Positions 6,111 through 14,301 of a stretch of 16,261 nt of DNA are shown here, in pieces; positions within the stretch are counted from its first letter, which is position 1; every line of letters starts with the position of its first letter. The DNA comes from SZUA-430 sp964647355 (GTDB lineage: Bacteria > Pseudomonadota > Alphaproteobacteria > Micropepsales > Micropepsaceae). Where the stretch lies: NCBI GenBank assembly GCA_964647355.1, contig CAZYGK010000068.1, positions 1 through 16,261 on the forward strand, written 5' to 3'. The notes under the pieces were generated by a model that had not been told where the DNA came from, did no database searches, and saw nothing but the letters and a program-made list of their open reading frames with translations. The translations under genes were made by a program, and so were the position numbers.

Positions 6111-8753
6111 TAGTTCGGCGACTTTCGCCGACATCTGCGCCGACGCGTCCGCGAACAGCCGCTTGAGTTCGTCTAGGGGCTCGGCGGTTGCCGATGCTTC
6201 AACCGTGTCAGCGACCGCTTCGAAGGCCGAGGCTGCGTCGGCGAGTTGCGTCGCCCCCAAGAGCCGGGCCGCGCCTTTGAGCGAGTGAACCCGGCGGCGC
6301 AATGTTTCACGGTCGTTCGAAGCGACGTCGTCGCGCATCGCTTCGATATCCCGCGCTTGGTTCGTTGTGAACGTCGAAACCAGCTTTTTGATCGCCTCTG
6401 CGGGCATGTCGCTCTTCAAGTCCGCCCAGGTGCGCTCGCAGAGCTTGGCGGCAGGTTTTTGCGGGGACGTGCGCGGACGCACGTAGCGCAGCAGCGCGCC
6501 TTCCAAGATGTGGCGCCGAACAGGCTTTGTCAGGTGCTCGTTCATGCCGGCGGCTTGGCAGCGCGCGGCGTCTTCCACGAACGCGTTGGCGGTTAGCGCC
6601 AGGATCGGCTTCGACTGGTTCGGACCCGGCGTCGCTCTGAGGTTTTGCGCCGCCTGCAGGCCGTCCATCTCGGGCATCTGCATATCCATCAGAATGACGT
6701 CGAACGGTTTCTTGGCCGCTTCGCGCAGCGCTTCGAGCCCCGTGCGCGCCGTAGTGACGACGCAGCCGAGCTGGGTCAGCATCGTCGTTGCAGCGTAAAG
6801 GTTCGTCTCGTTGTCTTCGACGAGCAGAATCTCGGCACCGGCAAGGCGCGTGTTCTCGAGCTGGGCGGTCTGCGCCCGCACGAGCGGGTTGTCGCTAAAG
6901 ACATTCGCGAGCGTTTCGAGCAGCGCGGTTTGGGTCAACGGCTTGAACAAGACGGCGTCGAACTGCGCGCTCGCCTGCGCCGAAACCGTGACACCGTGAC
7001 TGATCGACGAGCACAGCACGAGCTTCATCGTCTTACCGATTTCGAGCTTGCGGATGGCATCGGCCACTTCGTTGCCCGTTTGGCCCGGCATGTGACGGTC
7101 GAGCAAGACGACATCGAACGGCGCACCCGCGTTTGCGGCGCGGTCGATCGCGATCAGCGCCGAGACACCGTCGTGGACGGCTTCGACCTTCATGTTCCAG
7201 CGGCTGAGCTGGCGCACAAGGATCTCACGGTTGAGCGCGACGTCGTCGACCACCAGTGCACGCTTTCCAGCGAGCGGCGCCGCGTCGGTCGCCGTCGACG
7301 GCGAGGCGGTCTTGGGAAGCGCGACCTCGACAATGAACAGCGAGCCTTTGCCCTGCTCGCTCTGCACGGCGATCGAGCCCTTCATAGCCTCGACGATTTC
7401 CTTGCAGATCGCGAGCCCTAGCCCCGTGCCGCCGAAGCGGCGCGTGATGGATTCGTCGCCTTGCGCGAACTTTTGGAACAGCTTTGCGCGCGCGTGCGGG
7501 CTCATACCGGGGCCGGTGTCGCGAACGGCGAAGCGCAGGCGGCCCTGGTTCACCCCCACCTGGACGAAGATGAGGCCCTTCTCGGTGAACTTGACGGCGT
7601 TCCCGAGCAAGTTCAACAGCACTTGGCGCAGCCGCGTCGGATCGCCCTTGTAGGCGCCTTGCGCCTCGGCCGAAACGTCGACACAGATTTCAAGCCCCTT
7701 GGCGTGCGCCTTGGCGGCGAAGGTTTGGGCGGCGCTCTCGACGACGGGTGCCAGATCGAACGGCACGCGTTCGAGAGACAGAGATCCGGCCTCCAATTTG
7801 GAAATGTCGAGGATGTTGCCGATGACCTGCAGCAATTGGTCGGCGGAGGCGCGTGCGGTTTCGGCTTGAACGCGCTGTTCGTGGCTGAGGGGCGAGTCCA
7901 ACAGGATCTCGACCATCCCGACGATCCCGTTTAAGGGCGTGCGGATTTCGTGGCTCATGTTGGCGAGAAACGCCGACTTTGCCTCGTTCGCCTGCTCGGC
8001 GGCGAGCTTCGCCTTTTCGAGCGCGGCGACATAGATCTGGCGCTGTTCGTCGCCGTGACGCCAGAGACGATTGGCGGAGCGGGCATAGAGGAAGCTCGCG
8101 AGCACGAGCAGAATGACCAATCCGACGAAGCCGTACTCGGCGAACTGTGCATCGTTGATCGAGGCGCTGACCTGTGCCACCTCGTCGTTCTGATCGGCGA
8201 TGATCAGCTGCATGATTTGCGTGATTGCTGCGCTTGCGCGTTTGTAGTGCTCGTCGACGACGACCATTTCCTTCGCAGCGTCGGCGCGGCGGCCGACGGC
8301 GAAGTAGTCCAGCACCACGTGCGTTCGGGTGCCCATTTCGGCGCCGGCATCGCGGACTTTGTCGAGTTCCGCGCGCAGCGCCTTCGTCAATGCGCTCTTG
8401 CGGCCTTCGGTTACTTCATAGGTTTCACCGAACTTGGCGAACGCGATGCCGAACGCACCCTCGGCGCGGGCAAGGCGGTTGCGTTCCAGCGCAACGTCTT
8501 CGGTTTGGAAGACGTTGTTCGCGGGCACGTCGAGTTCGGCCAGCGTGTCGCGCAAGTGAATGAGTTGCGCGTTCTGTTCGTTCCAGGATTTGTTGGCGGC
8601 CTGCCGGTCGCCGAGCAGGTTGAGCGTGTAGTGTCCGACCGACAACCCGCCCAGAGCCGTCACAACATTGAGAATGGCCAGAATGGCGAATATCCGGGCA
8701 AGGCCTTGCCGGGAGTTCGAGGGGTTATCGTCAGACGTCTTGTTCGCGCGCAC
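6096..8753 (-). CDS. Hybrid sensor histidine kinase with two receivers and a C-terminal HPt domain
   Basis: The 885-residue inner-membrane protein has a helix at about 21-43, a helical periplasmic sensor (about 45-200, four-helix-bundle type), a second helix at about 207-224, then a signal helix. HisKA carries the phospho-acceptor His268 in MSHEIRTPLNG. The HATPase has an N-box near Asn385, a G1 box with Asp412 (RDTGPGM) and a G2 box GGTGLGLA (441-448). Receiver 1 has the acidic pair 503-504, Asp552 (LLDRHMPG) and Lys604; receiver 2 has Glu646/Asp647, Asp690 (LMDMQMPEMDG) and Lys743. HPt has His823 in HSLKGAARLLG. All phosphorelay residues appear intact, although receiver 1 has HMPGQTG instead of the usual MPxMDG. 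The gene follows a single-domain response regulator by 18 bp, the obvious relay partner. No output domain is encoded here, and the stimulus is unknown. Confidence 0.96.
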   Translation of the reverse strand: MRANKTSDDNPSNSRQGLARIFAILAILNVVTALGGLSVGHYTLNLLGDRQAANKSWNEQNAQLIHLRDTLAELDVPANNVFQTEDVALERNRLARAEGAFGIAFAKFGETYEVTEGRKSALTKALRAELDKVRDAGAEMGTRTHVVLDYFAVGRRADAAKEMVVVDEHYKRASAAITQIMQLIIADQNDEVAQVSASINDAQFAEYGFVGLVILLVLASFLYARSANRLWRHGDEQRQIYVAALEKAKLAAEQANEAKSAFLANMSHEIRTPLNGIVGMVEILLDSPLSHEQRVQAETARASADQLLQVIGNILDISKLEAGSLSLERVPFDLAPVVESAAQTFAAKAHAKGLEICVDVSAEAQGAYKGDPTRLRQVLLNLLGNAVKFTEKGLIFVQVGVNQGRLRFAVRDTGPGMSPHARAKLFQKFAQGDESITRRFGGTGLGLAICKEIVEAMKGSIAVQSEQGKGSLFIVEVALPKTASPSTATDAAPLAGKRALVVDDVALNREILVRQLSRWNMKVEAVHDGVSALIAIDRAANAGAPFDVVLLDRHMPGQTGNEVADAIRKLEIGKTMKLVLCSSISHGVTVSAQASAQFDAVLFKPLTQTALLETLANVFSDNPLVRAQTAQLENTRLAGAEILLVEDNETNLYAATTMLTQLGCVVTTARTGLEALREAAKKPFDVILMDMQMPEMDGLQAAQNLRATPGPNQSKPILALTANAFVEDAARCQAAGMNEHLTKPVRRHILEGALLRYVRPRTSPQKPAAKLCERTWADLKSDMPAEAIKKLVSTFTTNQARDIEAMRDDVASNDRETLRRRVHSLKGAARLLGATQLADAASAFEAVADTVEASATAEPLDELKRLFADASAQMSAKVAELSVAA

Positions 8754-8771
8754 GGAGATGGTTCCCCGGCG

Positions 8772-9170
8772 TTAGACGGCGATGGCGTTTTGGTCTTTGC
8801 GCGCTGCCGTAAGCAACGCTTCCACCCGTTCGCGAAGCGCAACGGGACGGAACGGCTTTTGGATGACGTCGTTCGCACCCAGCGCGGACGCGGCAACCAA
8901 GAGCGGCTCCTTAAGCGACGCCAGGCCCGCGGTCATCGCCAGGATCGGCGTCGTCGAGCTGCTTTCCCGGATGGCGCGAATGACTTCGAGACCGTCTTTG
9001 TCCGGCATCAGCAAGTCGGTTACGACGATGTCGAAATGCGACGCGCGCAGGTGCTTCAGCGCTTCGCGGCCGTTCGGCGCGAACATGACTTCGTGGCCGC
9101 TTCCCGCGAAGGCCGCGTCCGCGATTTGCTGGTACAATTCGTCGTCTTCGCAGATGAGAACCCGTGCCAC
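8772..9170 (-). CDS. Single-domain (CheY-like) response regulator
   Basis: The 132-residue product is one receiver domain: acidic pocket Glu8, Asp9 and Asp10 (ICEDDE), phospho-acceptor Asp52 in VVTDLLMPDKDG, switch Thr80 and Lys105 in QKPF. There is no output domain. The start is taken as GTG 9170, which puts the first beta strand (VARVLICEDD) at the N terminus as usual for this fold. The open frame continues to an ATG at 9299, but that would add 43 residues unlike a receiver, and no good Shine-Dalgarno supports either start. It is the first gene of a two-gene unit with the hybrid kinase, and is probably phosphorylated by the kinase's HPt domain. It could act by protein contact, or as a phosphate sink. 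Confidence 0.9.
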   Translation of the reverse strand: MARVLICEDDELYQQIADAAFAGSGHEVMFAPNGREALKHLRASHFDIVVTDLLMPDKDGLEVIRAIRESSSTTPILAMTAGLASLKEPLLVAASALGANDVIQKPFRPVALRERVEALLTAARKDQNAIAV

Positions 9171-9538
9171 GGCGACAACCCACGTTCTTATTGTTGATGC
9201 TTCGTTTCCAATATCGCTCAGATGTGCGAAGGAGCCGTTAAGGGGACGGCAGATATTGACTAACAATGCGTAAAAGCAGGCTGCGGCTCGGATCTGCACC
9301 GACGCCCCATTCGAGCATCGAGAACGCCGACGCTCGCTGAGATTGAATCACACGAGCGTTCTGTGGACGGCTTGGCGGGCCGCGCGCGTACAGCTTGCTT
9401 CCGAATCCGGCAGTTTCGTTGCCGTTGGCGCCCAATGCCTTGAGGATTTGCGCCTTTCCGCGTGACAAGGCGCACTTGACCCGCCTCGGCGCAGCCCGGC
9501 ACATTCCGCCCGCTTTTCGGCACAAGGATCAGAATCCC
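9171..9538. other. Divergent intergenic region between response regulator and lipoprotein genes
   Basis: These 368 bp must hold the promoters of the leftward signalling pair and the rightward lipoprotein gene, but no pair of promoter boxes is convincing. TTGACT at 9256-9261 could be a -35 box without a matching -10. A 7-bp inverted repeat (ACGCTCG 9330-9336, CGAGCGT 9353-9359) surrounds a GANTC-type site. Open frames across it on both strands have the composition of chance ORFs. The lipoprotein frame is open back to 9395, but this part is judged untranslated. Confidence 0.5.
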
Positions 9539-11101
9539 ATGATACGCAGTCGTATGGCGCGGCGGTCGTTACCCGCGTTGATGTTCGCCGTCTTCCTGAG
9601 CGCTTGCGGTGGATCGAGCACGGGGCCCGCAGTCGACTCCAAACTCCTGCAGCAGCGGCTCAACGACTTCGTCACGCTGGTGACTAAGGCGGAGCCGGGT
9701 TCGGACCTCGTCGCGACGGCCGAGGGCACCGCGAAAGTCGAGACGAAAAGCGACGGTACGGTCGTGGGTATCCTGCCGCGGCTGAGCTTTAAGGGCACCG
9801 ACGGCGGCGCCGCCGTTCTCGACCCCATTACGCTCAAGTTCAGCAATGGGGGCGATGGGCTCGTCAACGTCGAAGCGACGTTGCCGAGCACGATGTCGGT
9901 CAAAGACAAGGCCGGTAAGGTCGAAGGCGAGATCAAGATCGGCAGTCAAACGATCAAGGGCGTTTGGGTCGAGAAGCTGCAGTCGATGGACAAGCTGGAC
10001 ATGCGCCTCGGCAACATCGTCGTCACGTCGCCTGGCGAGCCGGGCCAAGGCAAGATCGAGCAGATCGCAATCAGCGGCGGGCTAACGCCGAAAGGCTCCG
10101 GGCTCTACGACGGCAAGTACCAAATGACGCTCACGAACTTCGTGGCCGACGATCCCTCGGATAAGACGACCATGAAGATGGCGGGCATCAATGTCGTGGC
10201 GACGATGGTCGGCGCGCGCATGGAAGACTGGGCGAAGGCCGCCAAGGAAGCCGGCTACACGCTGTCGAACCCCGACATCTTTAAGGCCTGGACGGGCGGC
10301 GAACTCGATCCGAAGATGGTCGCGTTCCTGAAGCGCATGCCCGACTTCATGGGCACCGTCGACTACACCTACGCGCTCAACGGGCTTGAGATGGTGAAGG
10401 ACGGCAAGACCGAGTTCGCGCTCAAGACGTCATCGGTCGGCTTCGGCGCCGGGCCGGACAACGCCGGCCTGACGAAGATCAAGATGGCGTTCGGGATGGG
10501 TGGCATGTCCGGCACATCGGACGCACCGATGTTCCCACCGGAAGCCGACGTTCAGGACGCTTCGATGGAGCTTGAGGCGTCGGGCGTCCCCGGGCGCAAG
10601 CTCTGGGAAATCTACATGGACTCGCTACCGAAGCTGCAGGCCGAGGCGAGGAAGGCGGCCGCCGACACGGCAAAGGGCGGCGATGCGACCGCCGCGGGTG
10701 CTGCGGCGCTGGAGCAGGTCACGGCGGATCTTTCGGGGCGGGCGCTGGAGGTTTTGAGCGCTGCGAAGCTTCAGATCGCGCTCAACAAGCTCAATCTGCT
10801 TACGCCTACCGCCAAAATGACGGGCAAGGGTGCCGCGAGCTATTTGCCGGCCGAGAACATCATGCCGCAAGGCAAGGTGATGCTGCGGTTCAGCGGGATC
10901 GACGCACTTTCGAAGGCGATGGAGAAGCGCGGCCTCAAGGACGAAATGGCGCAAGACATCATGGGCATGCTGGCCGCGATCCGCGCGATGGGGAAACCCG
11001 ATCCCGCCTCGCCGAAGGACGATCGCGCCTACCTCATCGATATCGAGTTCACGAAGGACGGGAAGATTCTGGCGAACGGTCAGGATTTGCTCGGGCAATA
11101 G
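9539..11101 (+). CDS. Large lipoprotein of unknown function
   Basis: The ATG at 9539 has AAGGAT about 10 nt upstream. It gives a 520-residue protein whose first 23 residues are a basic, twin-Arg-containing stretch, a hydrophobic core and the lipobox L-S-A-C with Cys23 as the predicted lipidated residue. The mature part has no further membrane segment. Residues about 60-240 read as repeated beta strands (GTAKVETKSDGTVVGILP, SGGLTPKG, GKYQMTLTNF), the middle is mixed, and a helical Ala/Lys-rich part (about 355-400) precedes a last strand-rich segment. I do not recognise the family. A distant relation to the envelope proteins of the DUF945/DUF2125 kind is possible from the general pattern only. 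It stands alone, divergent from the response regulator and ending at a terminator. A role in the envelope is all that can be inferred. Confidence 0.85.
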   Translation: MIRSRMARRSLPALMFAVFLSACGGSSTGPAVDSKLLQQRLNDFVTLVTKAEPGSDLVATAEGTAKVETKSDGTVVGILPRLSFKGTDGGAAVLDPITLKFSNGGDGLVNVEATLPSTMSVKDKAGKVEGEIKIGSQTIKGVWVEKLQSMDKLDMRLGNIVVTSPGEPGQGKIEQIAISGGLTPKGSGLYDGKYQMTLTNFVADDPSDKTTMKMAGINVVATMVGARMEDWAKAAKEAGYTLSNPDIFKAWTGGELDPKMVAFLKRMPDFMGTVDYTYALNGLEMVKDGKTEFALKTSSVGFGAGPDNAGLTKIKMAFGMGGMSGTSDAPMFPPEADVQDASMELEASGVPGRKLWEIYMDSLPKLQAEARKAAADTAKGGDATAAGAAALEQVTADLSGRALEVLSAAKLQIALNKLNLLTPTAKMTGKGAASYLPAENIMPQGKVMLRFSGIDALSKAMEKRGLKDEMAQDIMGMLAAIRAMGKPDPASPKDDRAYLIDIEFTKDGKILANGQDLLGQ

Positions 11102-11120
11102 CGTCCGCGCGACGTCTTGT

Positions 11121-12116
11121 TCAATCAGACGGGTCCGGCGATGCCGGGCCCGTTTCCTTTTGCGGCAAGGCGCCCTGCTCCGCCGTCAACACGGCGTCGA
11201 TCAAGCGCATGATCTCGGTGATGTCGGCGACGATCGACCGTGCGCGCGCGATGTCGTTCAGGTTCGAGAACATCGAGCCCACCTCGAACTTGTCGCCGCC
11301 TTCGATCGCGATCAGGAGGTCGCCGTCGACAAAGGCACCGCGCAGGTTCTTGCCTTTGAACGCGGTCTCGAGTTCGAGCAAGCGCTCCATGAAGACCGGG
11401 TGGATGAGGTAGCGCGCTTCGACCTGATCGTTCGAGTAGACCTCAAACGCCTTTTCGAGCCGGCTGTCGCCGAGGCCCACGTGCTGCAGGGTCGACATCC
11501 AGCGCTGCATGAAGTTGAACATGCCGCGGTCGCGCCGAATGATCGTCGTCCCCAAGAATTTCTTCGGAAAGGCGATGCGCACGAGCTGGCCGCGGAAGAC
11601 CGTTACCCAGCGCGAGCCGTTTTTGGTTTGCACCCTGTTCTCGAGATGCCCTTCGTAGAAGGCGAAGTTGCAGCCGTGGTGGCTGCCGTCGAAGCAATCT
11701 TCGTAGTTCGAGCGATCGCAACTCGGCAGGAGCTTGAGTTCACTAAAGGTCGGCAGCGCTTCCGGCTGGAACCCCGACACTTGATAGCGGCAGCCGATCG
11801 CACCAGCGATCGCGGTCAACGACTGCAGCTTCGTGGCGCTCGCCACGGCCTGCAACGGCATATAGGCGATCGCCCCGCCACCGATCGCCGTGACGGCGCC
11901 CGCCATGAACACCGCCTGCACATCGGCGAAGATCCAAGTCGCTAGGGCGGCGGCGCCGAGCGTCGCCGGCACGGTCAGCGCGACACGGAGCCAAAAGGCC
12001 CTCATGGCTTCGCGGCGACTTTCTTCCTGCCTGCGCAGAATGGGCTCGACGCGCTCGCTGTAGAGCTTTGCGAGACCGTCTTCTTCGAGAGTAAGCAGGT
12101 TGAGGATTTCGCTCAT
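11121..12116 (-). CDS. DUF3137-like membrane protein
   Basis: The 331-residue product starts MSEILNLLTLEEDGLAKLY, has a charged helical N terminus (about 10-40, ERVEPILRRQEESRREAMR), two membrane helices (about 42-63 and 66-90) and a long soluble C-terminal part. This layout and the later segments (SHHGCNFAFYEGHLE, FRGQLVRIAFPKKF, DGDLLIAIEGGDKFEVGSMF) are those I associate with DUF3137 proteins, whose function is not known. The ATG at 12116 is chosen because the family begins near here. The frame is open to 12212 with possible GTG and TTG starts, and no strong Shine-Dalgarno decides it. Its last codons form the terminator of the facing gene. It is on the same strand as the SDR gene 160 bp upstream but probably transcribed separately. 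Confidence 0.8.
   Translation of the reverse strand: MSEILNLLTLEEDGLAKLYSERVEPILRRQEESRREAMRAFWLRVALTVPATLGAAALATWIFADVQAVFMAGAVTAIGGGAIAYMPLQAVASATKLQSLTAIAGAIGCRYQVSGFQPEALPTFSELKLLPSCDRSNYEDCFDGSHHGCNFAFYEGHLENRVQTKNGSRWVTVFRGQLVRIAFPKKFLGTTIIRRDRGMFNFMQRWMSTLQHVGLGDSRLEKAFEVYSNDQVEARYLIHPVFMERLLELETAFKGKNLRGAFVDGDLLIAIEGGDKFEVGSMFSNLNDIARARSIVADITEIMRLIDAVLTAEQGALPQKETGPASPDPSD
11129..11160 (+). terminator. Intrinsic terminator of the large lipoprotein gene
   Basis: ACGGGTCCGGC (11129-11139) and GCCGGGCCCGT (11143-11153) form an 11-bp stem with one G-T wobble and a 3-nt loop, followed by TTCCTTT. It starts 28 nt after the lipoprotein stop. It lies wholly inside the final codons of the convergent DUF3137-like gene, whose GPASPDP tail is written by the stem. 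On the opposite strand no T run follows. Confidence 0.7.
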
Positions 12117-12275
12117 GCTGCGCCGCCGCCCCGACTTCACGCCTTGTGCAAGGAGATTTCGTGCCCGAAAAAGCCTTGTGATGCCACCGGTTTCCTGCAG
12201 GCTTGCGCGCAAGACATAAATATCGGGTTGAAGATACGAAGTGAGATCGGGTGGCGCTACACCACGGGCAGCCGC

Positions 12276-13022
12276 CTAAACCCAGCCGCCGTCGATGACA
12301 AAGCTCTGCGCCGTCGCCATGCGACTGTCGTCGGCGGCGAGCCAGAGGGCCATGCGCGCGACGTCGTCGGGGTAGAGCTTTTCCTTCAGGCACTGCTTGA
12401 CCATCAAGTCGGCTTCGCTTTCCGGCGTGAGCCAGAGCTTCACTTGCCGCTCGGTCATGATCCAGCCGGGGATGACGCTGTTCACGCGGATGCCATCGGC
12501 GCCCACGTCGCGGGCGAGGCCGCGGGTCAAGCCTTCAACCGCGGCCTTCGCAGTGACATAGGCCGGCATGCCGCCAAGCGCGAGGCGCCAGCTGATCGAG
12601 CCCATGTTGATAATCGAGCCGCGTTTGCGCTTGCGCATTGCGGGAAGCACGGCCTGGGCGGCGAAGAATTGGTGGCGTAAGTTCGTCGCCATGCGCTCGT
12701 CCCAGAACTCGGGCGTGACTTCTTCGACCGTGTGGCGGTCGTCGCGGGCGGCGTTGTTGACGAGCGCGAGCGTGGGCCCGTGTTCGGTTTCGAACTTTGC
12801 GATTGCGCCGCGCAAGCCGCCGATGTCGCGCAGGTCGCACTTGATGAAGCTTGCGCCGCTTTTCGCGGCGAGCGCCCTGCCCGCTTCGTCGTCGAGGTCG
12901 AGGAAGCCGACGCGCGCGCCTTGGGCGGCGAAGTGCTCCACGATCGAAGCGCCGATGCCGCTGGCGCCGCCGGTGACGATGACGGCTTCGTTCTTTAGGC
13001 TTGGGTAGAGGGCATAGGTCAT
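12276..13022 (-). CDS. Short-chain dehydrogenase/reductase, D-xylose 1-dehydrogenase (XylB)-like
   Basis: A complete classical SDR of 248 residues: TGGASGIG cofactor loop (17-24), Asp42 after the second strand (favours NAD+ over NADP+), NNAA at 89-92, Asn114, Ser142, Tyr155 and Lys159 as the catalytic set, and PGWIMT after strand six. From memory, several stretches are close to Caulobacter XylB: the start YPSLK, the DDRH segment, WDER...NLRH, GSISW, RQ-K-W-TPE-EA and QCLK. Oxidation of a sugar (xylose, arabinose) to its lactone is therefore the first guess. Sugar SDRs change substrate easily, however, and this gene is coupled to hutI by an ATGA overlap (13019-13022), so another hydroxy substrate is possible. 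No other sugar gene is in view. Confidence 0.88.
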   Translation of the reverse strand: MTYALYPSLKNEAVIVTGGASGIGASIVEHFAAQGARVGFLDLDDEAGRALAAKSGASFIKCDLRDIGGLRGAIAKFETEHGPTLALVNNAARDDRHTVEEVTPEFWDERMATNLRHQFFAAQAVLPAMRKRKRGSIINMGSISWRLALGGMPAYVTAKAAVEGLTRGLARDVGADGIRVNSVIPGWIMTERQVKLWLTPESEADLMVKQCLKEKLYPDDVARMALWLAADDSRMATAQSFVIDGGWV

Positions 13023-14260
13023 GCGGACTCACTGGCGGCGGCGAGCGACGTGCTGCAGCCGATTGCGTGGGGGGAGATGCTGCCGATCCAATAGCTGAGT
13101 TCGCTGGGGTGGCCGATCGGCCAGGCGACGTAGTCGGCGGCTTTTCCCACCTCGAGCGTGCCGGTTTCGTGTTGAAGACCAAGCGCGCGGGCGGCGCTGC
13201 GGGTGACGCCCGCGAGTGTTTCCTCCGGCGTCAGGCCGAATAGCGTGCACGCCATCGCCATCGTCGTGTGCAACGAAACAGTGGGCGCGGTGCCTGGGTT
13301 GCAATCGGTCGAAACCGCTATGGGCACGCCTGCGCGGCGGAAGGCCTCGATCGGCGGCTTCTTGCTTTCGCGCAGCACGAAGAAGGCGGCGGGCAGCAGC
13401 ACGGCGACGGTGCCCGCTTTCGCCATCGCGGCGACGCCGGCCGCGTCGGTGTATTCGAGGTGATCGGCGGAGAGTGCGCCGAACTTCGCGGCGAGTGCCG
13501 CGCCGTTCGTGTCGGAGAGCTGGTCGGCGTGGAGTTTCACTCTAAGACCGGCAGCGTTTGCGGCGGCGAAGAACTGCTCCGTTTCCTGCGGCGTGAAGGC
13601 GATGCCTTCGCAGAACGCGTCGGCGGCGTCGGCGAGGCCCTCGGCCACCACGGCGTTGAGCGTAGGGCCCGCCATCTCGGCGACGTACTCGGCACGGCTC
13701 GCGGCGTATTCCGGCGGGATTGCGTGCAGGCCCAAATAGGTCGTCGTCACGCGCACGAAGCTCTCGCGGCCCAAGCGGCGGGCGACGCGCAAGATGCGAA
13801 GCTCCGTCTCGCGGTCGAGGCCGTAGCCGGATTTGATTTCGACCGTGGTCACGCCTTCCTTCAAGAGCGCTTGCAAGCGGGCATGCGCTTGGGCGAACAG
13901 CTCATCATCGCTCGCCGCGCGCGTGGCACGGACTGTCGACATGATGCCGCCGCCCTCTCGGGCGATCTGTTCGTAGCTCACGCCCTTCAAGCGCTTCTCG
14001 AACTCGGGCGCGCGGTTGCCCGCGAAGACGAGGTGCGTGTGGCAGTCGATCAAACCAGGTGTGATCCAGCGGTTGCCGGCATCCATCACATGCTTCGCGA
14101 GCGCGTCCGGTTGGCCCGGCAAGTCGCGCATTGGGCCCGCGTAAACGAGGCGCCCCGCTTTGTCGGCCAAGGCCGCGTTCTCGATTGCGCCATAGGCGCC
14201 CGCGCCCTCGCGCATCGTCGCGAGGCGGGCGTTGATCCACAGATGGTCCCATTTCGACAT
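13019..14260 (-). CDS. hutI: Imidazolonepropionase
   Basis: The 413-residue cytoplasmic enzyme of the amidohydrolase superfamily opens the ring of 4-imidazolone-5-propionate to give N-formimidoyl-L-glutamate, the third step of histidine degradation. The metal site is visible: His74 and His76 (DCHTH), His244 (LHADQ), His267 (ADHLEY) and Asp319 (STDCNPG). Substrate-binding segments GNRAPEFEKRLKGVSYEQIAR and TTVEIKSGYGL are typical of HutI. Length fits the family (about 400-420). The gene diverges from hutF with 53 bp between start codons and overlaps the downstream SDR by 4 bp. ATG 14260 is used. A minus-strand ATG at 14276, in another frame, begins with nearly the same bases but opens only a chance ORF. 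Confidence 0.97.
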   Translation of the reverse strand: MSKWDHLWINARLATMREGAGAYGAIENAALADKAGRLVYAGPMRDLPGQPDALAKHVMDAGNRWITPGLIDCHTHLVFAGNRAPEFEKRLKGVSYEQIAREGGGIMSTVRATRAASDDELFAQAHARLQALLKEGVTTVEIKSGYGLDRETELRILRVARRLGRESFVRVTTTYLGLHAIPPEYAASRAEYVAEMAGPTLNAVVAEGLADAADAFCEGIAFTPQETEQFFAAANAAGLRVKLHADQLSDTNGAALAAKFGALSADHLEYTDAAGVAAMAKAGTVAVLLPAAFFVLRESKKPPIEAFRRAGVPIAVSTDCNPGTAPTVSLHTTMAMACTLFGLTPEETLAGVTRSAARALGLQHETGTLEVGKAADYVAWPIGHPSELSYWIGSISPHAIGCSTSLAAASESA

Positions 14261-14263
14261 CGG

Positions 14264-14301
14264 CCCACTTTGTCATGGTCCGTCACCCATGACAAAGTGG
14301 G
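14264..14301. promoter_or_regulatory. Perfect 15-bp-arm inverted repeat between hutI and hutF
   Basis: CCCACTTTGTCATGG (14264-14278) is mirrored exactly by CCATGACAAAGTGGG (14287-14301) with an 8-nt spacer. It fills most of the 53-bp gap between the two divergent start codons. It could be an operator shared by both genes, a hairpin in the leaders, or a REP-like repeat. It does not resemble the HutC operator I know. The hutF Shine-Dalgarno GGAGG (14305-14309) follows the right arm. Confidence 0.65.

Noticed and set aside
7950..9197. 415-codon plus-strand open frame opposite the kinase and response regulator
   Set aside because: It lies antisense to two fully recognised domains, and its product is His/Arg-rich shadow sequence with no domain.
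9238..9525. Two minus-strand frames of 87 and 95 codons in the 368-bp gap
   Set aside because: No Shine-Dalgarno, biased composition and no hydrophobic or domain pattern; treated as untranslated.
11160..11945. 261-codon plus-strand open frame opposite the DUF3137-like gene
   Set aside because: Antisense shadow; no ribosome binding site and low-complexity His/Arg-rich content.
13905..14276. 123-codon minus-strand frame beginning MTKW just upstream of hutI
   Set aside because: Its first codons copy the hutI start sequence, but it continues out of frame inside hutI and reads as Arg/Asp-rich noise.
14264..14301. Inverted repeat as insertion-sequence ends
   Set aside because: Only 8 nt separate the arms, so no transposase could be carried, and no target-site duplication is visible.
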